Part shown: positions 51,528 through 59,147 of the stretch, in pieces
How the letters are laid out: every line of letters starts with the position of its first letter
Numbering within the stretch: the first letter of the stretch is position 1
Assembly: GCF_002251295.1 (NCBI RefSeq)
Contig: NZ_NPJA01000015.1
Location: forward strand, 105,120-169,119
Length of the DNA: 64,000 nucleotides
Origin: Prevotella sp. P5-50
GTDB lineage: Bacteria > Bacteroidota > Bacteroidia > Bacteroidales > Bacteroidaceae
Direction of reading: 5' to 3'
Position numbers and translations under genes: made by a program
The notes under the pieces: generated by a model
Databases searched by the model: none
Told to the model about the DNA's origin: nothing
The model's input: the letters and a program-made list of their open reading frames with translations, nothing else

Positions 51528-52977
51528 AAGACAAGGCAATAGTGTGTTGCGTTCCATCGACTGGTGGACGATATTGATATATATCGCTCTCCTGTCGTTT
51601 GGCTGGATTAGCGTATGTGGAGCCAGCTATGATTATGGTGACACAGACATCTTCAGTCTGAGCACTCGTTCGGGTATGCAGATTATCTGGATAGGCACTT
51701 CTATTACGTTGGGCTTCGTCATATTGATGTCCGATGACAGGTTCTACGACACTTTTGCCTATGTCATCTATGCGCTATTGTTGTTGTTGCTCTTTGCTAC
51801 TATATTCAATCCCCATCAGATTAAAGGTTCTCGATCGTGGTTGGTATTAGGTCCACTACGCTTACAACCTGCGGAATTTGCAAAGTTTGCCACGGCTTTG
51901 GCTTTGTCGAAGTTTATGTCAACCTATGGTTACAACATTCATCAATGGAAACATTTTGCTGCTACATTAGCAATCATCCTGTTGCCTATGATGTTTATCG
52001 TGCTTCAACGTGAGACAGGATCAGCATTGGTTTATCTTGCTTTCTTCCTGATGTTCTATCGTGAAGGAATGCCCGGTTCTATTCTGTTTACTGGTGTTGC
52101 CGCCGTTATCTATTTCGTAGTAGGCATTCGTTATGCAGACGTTTACCTTGCAGGCTCACCGACCAGTGTCGGAAAGTTTGTGGTGTTATTGCTTATCCAA
52201 CTGTTTACAGCCGGCTTGGTATGGGTCTATGGCAATAACAGACGATTGGCATGGCGCATTGGATGGATAAGTCTTGGCATTACTCTTTGCTCTCTCATGT
52301 TGCTACGTTTGCCTTTCGATATTGTCTATATCCAGTTGATAATGACCTTCATACTTGTTGGTTATCTTGTTTGGGAGGCATTGGGCACACGTTTACGCAA
52401 CTATTATTTCATAGCTCTCTTTACCTTGGGCTCCGTCTTTTTCTTTTATGGTGCCAGCTTTATCCTTAACAATGTGATGGAGCCACACCAACGAACACGT
52501 ATCAATGTGCTATTGGGATTGGAGGAAGACCTTAAGGGTGCTGGCTATAATGTGCATCAGAGTGAGATAGCCATCGGTTCTGGTGGACTTGAAGGCAAGG
52601 GCTTTCTGAATGGTACGCAAACAAAATTGAAGTTTGTGCCAGAGCAGGATACCGATTTTATTTTCTGTACTGTAGGTGAAGAGGAAGGTTTCTTGGGATC
52701 TGCAGGAGTTTTGTTGCTGTTTCTTGCACTTGTTTTGCGACTTATAAAATTGGCTGAGCGTCAACCGTTTCGATTTGGTCGTATTTATGGTTATTGCGTG
52801 TTGAGCATATTCCTATTCCATGTCTTTATCAATGTAGGCATGGTATTGGGACTGACACCAGTTATCGGTATTCCACTTCCGTTCTTCAGTTATGGTGGTT
52901 CTTCACTATGGGGATTTACCATATTACTATTTATCTTCCTGCGCCTTGATGCCGGAAGAAATCTCATTCGCTCATAA
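51508..52977 (+). CDS. rodA: Rod-shape determining protein RodA
   Basis: RodA is a SEDS peptidoglycan glycosyltransferase. The 489-residue protein has about ten helices, GSRSWLVLGPLRLQPAEFAKFATAL with the functional Gln/Pro/Glu motif, VLQRETGSALVYLAFF, and the end GLTPVIGIPLPFFSYGGSSLW. It is longer than E. coli RodA (370), with an expanded middle, as in other Bacteroidetes. It ends the operon. Confidence 0.95.
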   Translation: MATSAGRRQGNSVLRSIDWWTILIYIALLSFGWISVCGASYDYGDTDIFSLSTRSGMQIIWIGTSITLGFVILMSDDRFYDTFAYVIYALLLLLLFATIFNPHQIKGSRSWLVLGPLRLQPAEFAKFATALALSKFMSTYGYNIHQWKHFAATLAIILLPMMFIVLQRETGSALVYLAFFLMFYREGMPGSILFTGVAAVIYFVVGIRYADVYLAGSPTSVGKFVVLLLIQLFTAGLVWVYGNNRRLAWRIGWISLGITLCSLMLLRLPFDIVYIQLIMTFILVGYLVWEALGTRLRNYYFIALFTLGSVFFFYGASFILNNVMEPHQRTRINVLLGLEEDLKGAGYNVHQSEIAIGSGGLEGKGFLNGTQTKLKFVPEQDTDFIFCTVGEEEGFLGSAGVLLLFLALVLRLIKLAERQPFRFGRIYGYCVLSIFLFHVFINVGMVLGLTPVIGIPLPFFSYGGSSLWGFTILLFIFLRLDAGRNLIRS

Positions 52978-53022
52978 CCATATGATGCTAATTGAAATCA
53001 AATAGACAACTTCTGTGTTTGG

Positions 53023-53487
53023 TTATTGGCGTATTAGGGTGACCCCAATGTCGGTAATGCCAGGTAGCATTTCACGCTTCATATCGTGCCGTATGGTGAT
53101 GTGAAGTGAGTCTTCTGCTTCTAATGGTATTGTGGCGAGTTTGAACTCGTATTGGTAATGGCTCACGCCTTGTCCTTTGACATTACCGTTATGGTCTATA
53201 AGTTTGCAGTTGAGTGTGTCTCTATAGTTTTTTCCCGATTTTACTGCTGTTTGATCTACAATGAGTGTGAGTCCCATAAACGGGTATTCTCCGGTGATGC
53301 GCAATCCTACTTTTTCCTGATAATTGCCACTTATTTCAAGGGGAGAAACATCAAACGAAATAGTGTCGTTACGTTCCCATCCTTTTGTTGGTACATGTTC
53401 ATAATGACTATACACCATATTGAGGTTGCAAGCAGCAACCAACAATATGGTGGATAGGGTCATAGTGTATCGTATCAGTTTACGCAT
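53023..53487 (-). CDS. gldH: Gliding motility lipoprotein GldH
   Basis: The 154-residue protein has a lipoprotein signal (ILLVAAC, Cys near 20) and the GldH pattern NLNMVYSHYEHVPTKGW, FPM/EYPFMGLTLIVDQ-type centre and a final HDMKREMLPGITDIGVTL. GldH is linked to gliding and type IX secretion and is also found in non-gliding Bacteroidales. The ATG at 53487 overlaps the end of the ricT gene; a longer version would run into it. Last of the metF-holB-ricT-gldH set. Confidence 0.82.
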   Translation of the reverse strand: MRKLIRYTMTLSTILLVAACNLNMVYSHYEHVPTKGWERNDTISFDVSPLEISGNYQEKVGLRITGEYPFMGLTLIVDQTAVKSGKNYRDTLNCKLIDHNGNVKGQGVSHYQYEFKLATIPLEAEDSLHITIRHDMKREMLPGITDIGVTLIRQ

Positions 53488-54838
53488 TTTCGTTGTTGTC
53501 CTGATGTCTTGGCTTGTGCTGTTGAGGCTGTTGCTGCTTGTTGCGGCGCTGTTGGCCGTTACCTTGTTGGCGGTTAGGGCGAGGGCCGCGTTGCTCGCCG
53601 TTAGGCTGGCGTGGACCTTCGCTTTGTGGCTTAGGAACATTACCTTGCCCGCGTCGGTTGTCGTTTTGTGGGCGCTGGTTGTTGTTGGGCTGTTGTCCTG
53701 CATGGTCTTGCTGCCGAAGTGCGCTGTTGTCAGCAGATTTCTTAGCTGGTTTTTTCTTCTTTTTCTTGCTCTTATCGAAGCGATTGATGTTCTCCTGAGT
53801 AGCCAGGTCGAGCGATCTTTTATCGTTTTGCTTCTGTTCGCCTTCTACGAGAGACAATGGCTTTTCGCCCTTGCGGTTCATTTCTATGATTTGTTTGGCA
53901 CGTTCTGCGGTGATGGTTTCCAAGTTTGCTGCCAAGTTTTTGTCGGTCGAGTAGGTGACGAGACCTGCCAAAATATCGGTTTTGAAGAGGTGATATTCAG
54001 CGTCCTGAGTAATCAACACGATGTCTTTTGAAGGCAGTTTTCTACTTGCCTCTACGTAGTCATCGACTTCATAGTTAAGGCAACATTTGAGTTTGGCGCA
54101 CATACCAGCCAGTTTTTGGGGATTGAGTGAGATGTCTTGGAAGCGTGCTGCACTGGTACCAACGCTTACAAAGTTCTTCATCCAAGTGGCGCAACAGAGT
54201 TCTCTGCCGCATGGTCCTGTTCCACCGATGCGTCCAGCCTCCTGTCGTGCACCGATCTGTTTCATCTCGATACGTACGTGGAAGGTGGCTGCGAGGTCTT
54301 TGATAAGCTGTCTGAAATCTACTCGCTCGTCAGCGATATAGTAGAAGATGGCCTTGTTGCAGTCGCCTTGATACTCTACGTCACCGATTTTCATCTTCAA
54401 CCCAAGGTTTTTGGCTATCTGACGACTCTCAATCATGGTGGCGTGTTCGCGGCTTTTGGCTTCTTTAAATTTATCCATGTCCACCGGGCGTGCTATTCTG
54501 TAGATACGCTTGATGTCATCTGCACTTTTCAGATGTGCCTTCTGCACCTGCAATTTTACCAGTCTTCCTGTTAGCGTTACCACGCCGATGTCGTGTCCAG
54601 GATTGGCTTCTACTGCCACAACGTCGCCTTTCTTAAGCTCCAATTTGTTGACGTTGTGGTAATATCCCTTACGTGTGTGCTTGAATTGCACTTCTACCAA
54701 GTCGGTAGTATCGATATTGCCCGGTACGTCAGCGAGCCAGTCGTAGGTATTCAACTGTCGGTCTTGACGCCCCACAGCCTGGTGACAGAGTCCGCGTGTG
54801 CAACCTGTTTTTATTTCGAGGTCTTTTGCTTTTTCCAT
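53480..54838 (-). CDS. ricT: PSP1/RicT family protein with long disordered tail
   Basis: The 452-residue protein has the PSP1 domain (about 45-260) with the Cys set GPCGRELCCATW and KLAGMCAKLKCCLNYE. In Bacillus, RicT (YaaT) forms an Fe-S complex with RicA and RicF that affects RNase Y and development; the partners are not in view. The last 115 residues are Lys-rich, then Gln/Asn/Pro/Arg/Gly-rich and surely disordered, a form common in Bacteroidetes PSP1 proteins and reminiscent of RNA-binding tails. It begins with a small Cys cluster (TGCTRGLCH). Confidence 0.85.
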   Translation of the reverse strand: MEKAKDLEIKTGCTRGLCHQAVGRQDRQLNTYDWLADVPGNIDTTDLVEVQFKHTRKGYYHNVNKLELKKGDVVAVEANPGHDIGVVTLTGRLVKLQVQKAHLKSADDIKRIYRIARPVDMDKFKEAKSREHATMIESRQIAKNLGLKMKIGDVEYQGDCNKAIFYYIADERVDFRQLIKDLAATFHVRIEMKQIGARQEAGRIGGTGPCGRELCCATWMKNFVSVGTSAARFQDISLNPQKLAGMCAKLKCCLNYEVDDYVEASRKLPSKDIVLITQDAEYHLFKTDILAGLVTYSTDKNLAANLETITAERAKQIIEMNRKGEKPLSLVEGEQKQNDKRSLDLATQENINRFDKSKKKKKKPAKKSADNSALRQQDHAGQQPNNNQRPQNDNRRGQGNVPKPQSEGPRQPNGEQRGPRPNRQQGNGQQRRNKQQQPQQHKPRHQDNNENA

Positions 54839-54922
54839 GCTTTATATGATGTATTGAATGTATGCTAATGCTTTTGTTATTGTTGCTTGATGATATGTTG
54901 GTGTTCTTTTCCGAGCGGATAG

Positions 54923-56035
54923 TTATTTCTGTATGAGTAGCACAATCATTTGTATGGCGAGATGGAAGAATACGATTTTTGCATTTGCATTTTGTCCGAT
55001 GTCGCGTATGGCGAGTGTGATGAGATCGCTGATTTCTATCACATTGGCTTCGTTAATGTATCGTGCGAATTTTTTTGCGAAGTCTTCTTCGCGCTCTGTC
55101 ATATAGCAGAGGTCGCGTTCGCCAAAGTTGTACATGAAGTTTTCGCGTACCAATCGCAGGGCATATTCAAGGAATCGCTTCTGTTTCTCTCGTCCTGCTG
55201 TTGCCATTCGTTCGCTCCATGTTTTCATGTCCTTTACCCGTCTAGCGTATGCCATACGCATCAAGGTTTGAAACATATCCAGGAAGAACTCGTTTTCTGA
55301 GTCAGCCTTTAGTGCTTCCAAGGCTTTCAGCCAACTGCCTCCTGCCATGTGTGCCACTCGTTCTGCCTTATCGGTCATGAGTCCACGCTGTTCTATGAGA
55401 GCATCTGTTATGTCTTTGTCGGCAATGCGTTTCACGTCGATACGTTGTACGCGGCTACGAATAGTTTCCAACAAACGGTCTGGAGCTTCGCAAACGAGCA
55501 GAAAAACGGTCTGTTGCGGTGGTTCTTCGAGCAGTTTCAGTATTTTGTTGGCACATTCTATGTTCATTCGTTCCGGTAGCCAGATAAGGCTTACTTTGTA
55601 GCCGCCTTGACTCGATTTTAACGAGAGTTTATGCGACAGAGCATCGCTTTCTCCTGCGGTGATGATGGCTTGTTGGTTGGCAGCGCCCATGTGTTCCATC
55701 CATTCGGTCATGGTGAAGTAAGGTCCGCCTTTAATCATATCGTGCCATTGTCGTATGAAATCGTCAGACACTGGTTTGTGGTCTGCGCTCATAGATGGCA
55801 ATTTGATGGTAGGAAAGGTAAAGTGCAAGTCGGGATGCTCCCATTTTGCCAACATGGCAGCATCGTTGGCATTGCGTCTGAGCAGGTGTGCGGCAAAAGC
55901 CATAGCTAATGCCATTTTTCCACATCCCATCGGTCCGCAGAGCATGATGGCATGCGGCAGGCGTTGTTCGTCCACCAGTTGTAGCAGTCGCTGTTGTGCT
56001 TCTTGCTGTCCTATCACCTGTTCAAATCCTGTCAT
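54923..56035 (-). CDS. holB: DNA polymerase III delta' subunit
   Basis: The 370-residue protein is the clamp-loader subunit delta'. The start FEQVIGQQEAQQRLLQLVDEQRLPHA is the usual one, with a Walker-like loop GPMGCGKMA that has Met where Thr or Ser normally follows Lys, so ATP binding may be weak, as in other delta' subunits. A sensor region LLEEPPQQTVFLLVCEAPD and SRVQRIDVKRI follow. It overlaps metF by four bases. Confidence 0.9.
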   Translation of the reverse strand: MTGFEQVIGQQEAQQRLLQLVDEQRLPHAIMLCGPMGCGKMALAMAFAAHLLRRNANDAAMLAKWEHPDLHFTFPTIKLPSMSADHKPVSDDFIRQWHDMIKGGPYFTMTEWMEHMGAANQQAIITAGESDALSHKLSLKSSQGGYKVSLIWLPERMNIECANKILKLLEEPPQQTVFLLVCEAPDRLLETIRSRVQRIDVKRIADKDITDALIEQRGLMTDKAERVAHMAGGSWLKALEALKADSENEFFLDMFQTLMRMAYARRVKDMKTWSERMATAGREKQKRFLEYALRLVRENFMYNFGERDLCYMTEREEDFAKKFARYINEANVIEISDLITLAIRDIGQNANAKIVFFHLAIQMIVLLIQK

Positions 56036-56988
56036 AACAGTCGTTTAGTTATCTCTACCACCGAGTCAACGGCCGATACAGTATAGAAGTGGATATTCTG
56101 AATGCCGTGAGCGTAGAGCTCCTGACACTGTGCGGTAGTCCATTCGATACCCAATTGTCGGGCCTGTTCGTCTGTTTTACATTTGACAATCTCTTTGGCA
56201 AGTGCCTCGGGAATGTCGCAATGGAATGTTTTGGGTACTACGGTCAACTGGCTGAGTTTAGCCATTGGCTTGATACCTGGTATGATGGGAATGGTGATTC
56301 CCATTTGTCTTGCCTTCTCTACAAAGTCGAAATATTTCTCATTGTCGTAGAATAGCTGTGTTACTGCATATTGTGCGCCCAGCTCCTGCTTTTGCTTGAG
56401 ATACTCCATGTCGCGTTCCAAGTTTGGCGCTTCTTCATGTTTCTCAGGATAGCTTGCCACTCCAAATTCAAATTTGGTGCCTGGGTGTTTGATGGTAGTG
56501 CCGTCTGCAAAAGTGCCATTGTTGAATCGTACCACTTGTTCTATGAGGTCGGTGGTGTGCGCATGTCCTCCTGGAGTGGGGGTGAATCGGCTGTCTTCTT
56601 TGGCTTTGTCACCTCTGAGGAGCATGAGGTTTTGTATGCCAAGGAATTGTAGATCGAGCAGTTCATATTCAATGTCCTCAATGGTCATACCGCTACATAT
56701 CACGTGTGGTACTACAGGAATGTTGTAGCGTTGCTGTATGGCAGCTGCAATGGCCACTGTGCCTGGGCGTCTGCGGACGCGAAGTCGCTCAAATTGCCCA
56801 TTTTTCAATTCCCTGTAAATATATTCGCTGTGATGTGTTGTGATGTTGATGAAACCGGGGTTGAATACCGCCAATTTGTCTATTGTTCTGAACAGTGCTT
56901 CGGTGCCGTTGCCTTTCAACGGTGGAAGCACTTCGAAGGAGAATCCGCGCTCTCCGTTATTTTGTTTGATATACTCTGTTACTGTCAT
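56032..56988 (-). CDS. metF: 5,10-methylenetetrahydrofolate reductase
   Basis: MetF (318 aa) reduces methylene-THF to methyl-THF for methionine synthesis, using FAD. It has FSFEVLPPLKG with the catalytic Glu near residue 19, NITTHHSEY, PHVICSGMT, LLRGD, HPGTKFEFGVASYPEKH and TQLFYDNEKYFDF. Length is normal for the bacterial enzyme. It starts the metF-holB-ricT-gldH set, with TAATTTTG at 57015-57022 (minus) as its likely promoter box; no SAM riboswitch is seen. Confidence 0.95.
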   Translation of the reverse strand: MTVTEYIKQNNGERGFSFEVLPPLKGNGTEALFRTIDKLAVFNPGFINITTHHSEYIYRELKNGQFERLRVRRRPGTVAIAAAIQQRYNIPVVPHVICSGMTIEDIEYELLDLQFLGIQNLMLLRGDKAKEDSRFTPTPGGHAHTTDLIEQVVRFNNGTFADGTTIKHPGTKFEFGVASYPEKHEEAPNLERDMEYLKQKQELGAQYAVTQLFYDNEKYFDFVEKARQMGITIPIIPGIKPMAKLSQLTVVPKTFHCDIPEALAKEIVKCKTDEQARQLGIEWTTAQCQELYAHGIQNIHFYTVSAVDSVVEITKRLL

Positions 56989-57014
56989 TCTTCGTTACTA
57001 TACACAATTCGCTA

Positions 57015-57022
57015 CAAAATTA
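57015..57022 (-). promoter_or_regulatory. Promoter -7 box for metF
   Basis: TAATTTTG on the minus strand, 26 bases before the ATG at 56988, fits TAnnTTTG. Confidence 0.55.
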
Positions 57023-57133
57023 CAACAAAATGTGCTAATGACCAAAAGTATTCGCTGTTTTCATTTGATATACGTGCTTTTCCGCGACCGTTTTCGATTG
57101 AAAACATGTTGTTTAATGCTTGAAGAGACGCTT

Positions 57134-57178
57134 ACCTTTAGTTATCATCTCCAGACGACCGAAAACTCACCTAAAGGT
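57134..57178. repeat. 8-bp inverted repeat in metF upstream gap
   Basis: ACCTTTAG (57134-57141) and CTAAAGGT (57171-57178) are exact inverse copies with a 29-base loop. It is the only structure I see in the 315-base gap 56989-57303 apart from the metF box and the GH43 terminator. Its role is unknown. Confidence 0.4.
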
Positions 57179-57219
57179 TTTATTAAATAGCTTTGATATT
57201 TGGATATCTTGATAGTTGT

Positions 57220-57265
57220 AAAAAAAACAGGCGGCAAAACCTGTATCTCTTGGTTTTGTCGCCTG
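57220..57265 (-). terminator. Terminator after GH43 gene
   Basis: On the minus strand CAGGCG-A-CAAAACC (57252-57265) pairs with GGTTTTG-C-CGCCTG (57228-57241) and is followed by eight T. It lies about 40 bases past the GH43 stop. Confidence 0.92.
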
Positions 57266-57303
57266 TCAAACGTGTATAATTTATGATTGAGTTTGAGTCC
57301 TTT

Positions 57304-58980
57304 TTAGAATGGGCGCTTGGCTTTTGGCTTCATGTCTTTGTCCGATGAGGCATAGAGGCCTATGCATGCTCCGATAAATCCGCCACTCTTCTGGGTGCTA
57401 AGGTTAGAACCGTCAACACCGCGTGCCAGTATCATCCATTCGCCATTGCCTTCAGCATAGAAGAAATCATAGTAGCGGTCGTGGGCTTCCACTTTCAATT
57501 TCAATGTCCCGTTTCCGATGTAAGCTGATGCAATGGGCATGGTGAATCGCTCACTGCGTGTCAAGGTGATCATAGTTTTACCACCAACTAGTGTCTTACC
57601 GAATACGATGTTGTGGTCTTCTTTCTGTAACAAAGCAATACCTGCAATGTCCTTATCGTTGCGAGGAGTGAAGTCGAGCGTAGTTTCTGCAGTAAATGTG
57701 CCATGTTGCTGACGTGCCCAAACGGCAGAAAGTGGTTCACGCTGGTAGATATTGCCCGGCATCAGAGTCAATGTGAGATGTCCGTCGCCAGTTTTCCAGA
57801 AACCTTCTGAGTTTCTCAGGCGCATCCATCTGCTGTCGAGAGTAGCCTTGTCGAAATGGTCTTCGTAAGTAAAGTTGCCACTGAAATAATTGTTTTCAGT
57901 AGGTTTCAAACCTGCTTTTTCTCCCACAGGGCTTATGGCTTTGTTGGGTTCAAGAATGGTAGGCCATCCGTCTTTCCATGTCACAGGTAACAGGTATGTG
58001 TCGCGTCCTGTGTTGTACATGTCCTGCTCGTAGGGGCGGCAGCCAAGGAATACAGCCCACCAATTTCCCTTTTCATCCTCAACAAGATCAGCATGTCCGG
58101 CACTTGAAACAGGGTTCTGACGGTCAGCCTTCAGGCCTGTGCGCTGTGTGAGGATGGGGTTGTGTGGACATTCTTCCCAAGGACCATTAGGATTTTTGGC
58201 TCTGAGAATTACCTCGCTGTGCCAGGGGCCTGTGCCGCCTTCTGCGCACATCAGATAATAGTATTTCTTATATTTAAAGAGGTGTGGACCTTCAATCCAA
58301 ATAGGACGTTCTTCTACATGTGTTCCTCCGCGCAATATCTCTTTGAAGTCACCTTTGATACTGTCGCCTTTCACGTCAAATTCGAACATTCGGATTGACC
58401 GTTGTCCTTCATAGTCGGCACCGCCAACTACAGGACCGTTGTGTACGATATATCCCTTGCCGTTGTCATCAAAGAAGAATGATGGGTCAATACCGTCAAT
58501 CTTTGGCAGGTAGATAGGTTCGCTCCATCCGGCAGCTGGATTTTTGGTCTTGACAAAGAAGTTGCCGGCTCCTACATTAGTGGTAATCATATAGAACGTC
58601 TTATTCTTCTTGTTGTAACTGATGGCAGGTGCAAAGATACCGCCTGATACATTCTGTCCTTTCAGAGGAACCTGCGATGGGCGGTCGAGTACGTGTCCGG
58701 CAGGTGTCCAATTAACGAGATCCTTACTGGTAGATAGAGGAACACCAGGGAAGAAAGTGAATGAAGAGTTGACCAGATAGTAAGTGTCTCCTACACGGCA
58801 TATTGACGGGTCTGGATAGAAACCTGCCAGGATAGGGTTGTAATACTGGTGTGTACGGTCAATAGACTCACTAAACCGGCTGTCGTTGCCGGTGTAACGG
58901 AAGTTGGAAAACTGTGCCGTTTGTGCCGATGCCGTTGTGGCTATTGCCATGGCGATGGTGGCGATAATGTTTCGTCTCAT
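57304..58980 (-). CDS. Exported glycoside hydrolase family 43 enzyme
   Basis: The 558-residue enzyme has a signal peptide (1-19, ending ASA), a five-bladed GH43 catalytic domain (about 45-345) and a C-terminal beta-sandwich (about 365-548) as in GH43 beta-xylosidases. The three catalytic acids are visible: base Asp57 in FYPDPS, the pKa-tuning Asp165 in GIDPSF and acid Glu230 in WIEGPHLF. It most likely releases xylose or arabinose from short plant glycans. It lies directly behind the HTCS gene on the same strand and is the evident target of that regulator. No SusC/SusD pair is in view. Confidence 0.92.
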   Translation of the reverse strand: MRRNIIATIAMAIATTASAQTAQFSNFRYTGNDSRFSESIDRTHQYYNPILAGFYPDPSICRVGDTYYLVNSSFTFFPGVPLSTSKDLVNWTPAGHVLDRPSQVPLKGQNVSGGIFAPAISYNKKNKTFYMITTNVGAGNFFVKTKNPAAGWSEPIYLPKIDGIDPSFFFDDNGKGYIVHNGPVVGGADYEGQRSIRMFEFDVKGDSIKGDFKEILRGGTHVEERPIWIEGPHLFKYKKYYYLMCAEGGTGPWHSEVILRAKNPNGPWEECPHNPILTQRTGLKADRQNPVSSAGHADLVEDEKGNWWAVFLGCRPYEQDMYNTGRDTYLLPVTWKDGWPTILEPNKAISPVGEKAGLKPTENNYFSGNFTYEDHFDKATLDSRWMRLRNSEGFWKTGDGHLTLTLMPGNIYQREPLSAVWARQQHGTFTAETTLDFTPRNDKDIAGIALLQKEDHNIVFGKTLVGGKTMITLTRSERFTMPIASAYIGNGTLKLKVEAHDRYYDFFYAEGNGEWMILARGVDGSNLSTQKSGGFIGACIGLYASSDKDMKPKAKRPF

Positions 58981-59025
58981 GTGCTATGATATTGTTTAAC
59001 TGTTAGCATTAAGTTATCGATGCTG

Positions 59026-59033
59026 CAAAGTTA
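59026..59033 (-). promoter_or_regulatory. Activator-type promoter -7 box for GH43
   Basis: TAACTTTG on the minus strand gives a leader of about 40 bases. No TTG lies at the -33 position, as expected for a promoter that needs an activator. The HTCS direct repeats begin 27 bases upstream. Confidence 0.65.
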
Positions 59034-59060
59034 CACATTTCATTGCACACAGGCATTTTT

Positions 59061-59094
59061 CCTTGTTACGGAAAGTTTGTGCTATTGCCCATTT
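59061..59094 (-). promoter_or_regulatory. HTCS operator, proximal copy of 34-bp direct repeat
   Basis: This copy and the one at 59114-59147 are identical at 30 of 34 positions (consensus starting CCTTGTTACGRAAAGTTTRT on the plus strand, then GCTATTGYYCATTT). The proximal edge is 27 bases upstream of the -7 box, a suitable place for an AraC-type activator. Confidence 0.75.
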
Positions 59095-59113
59095 TTGCTT
59101 TTTAGCATATATT

Positions 59114-59147
59114 CCTTGTTACGAAAAGTTTATGCTATTGTTCATTT
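59114..59147 (-). promoter_or_regulatory. HTCS operator, distal copy of 34-bp direct repeat
   Basis: The second copy begins exactly 53 bases after the first, about five helical turns, so both face the same side of the DNA. Part of it (from 59135) lies inside the last codons of the HTCS gene. Confidence 0.72.

Noticed and set aside
53488..53703. A 72-residue extension of GldH
   Set aside because: It is the Gln/Asn-rich ricT tail in another frame, and the lipoprotein signal starts at 53487.
56989..57219. SAM riboswitch before metF
   Set aside because: The region is AT-rich with only one 8-bp inverted repeat that does not fit SAM aptamers.
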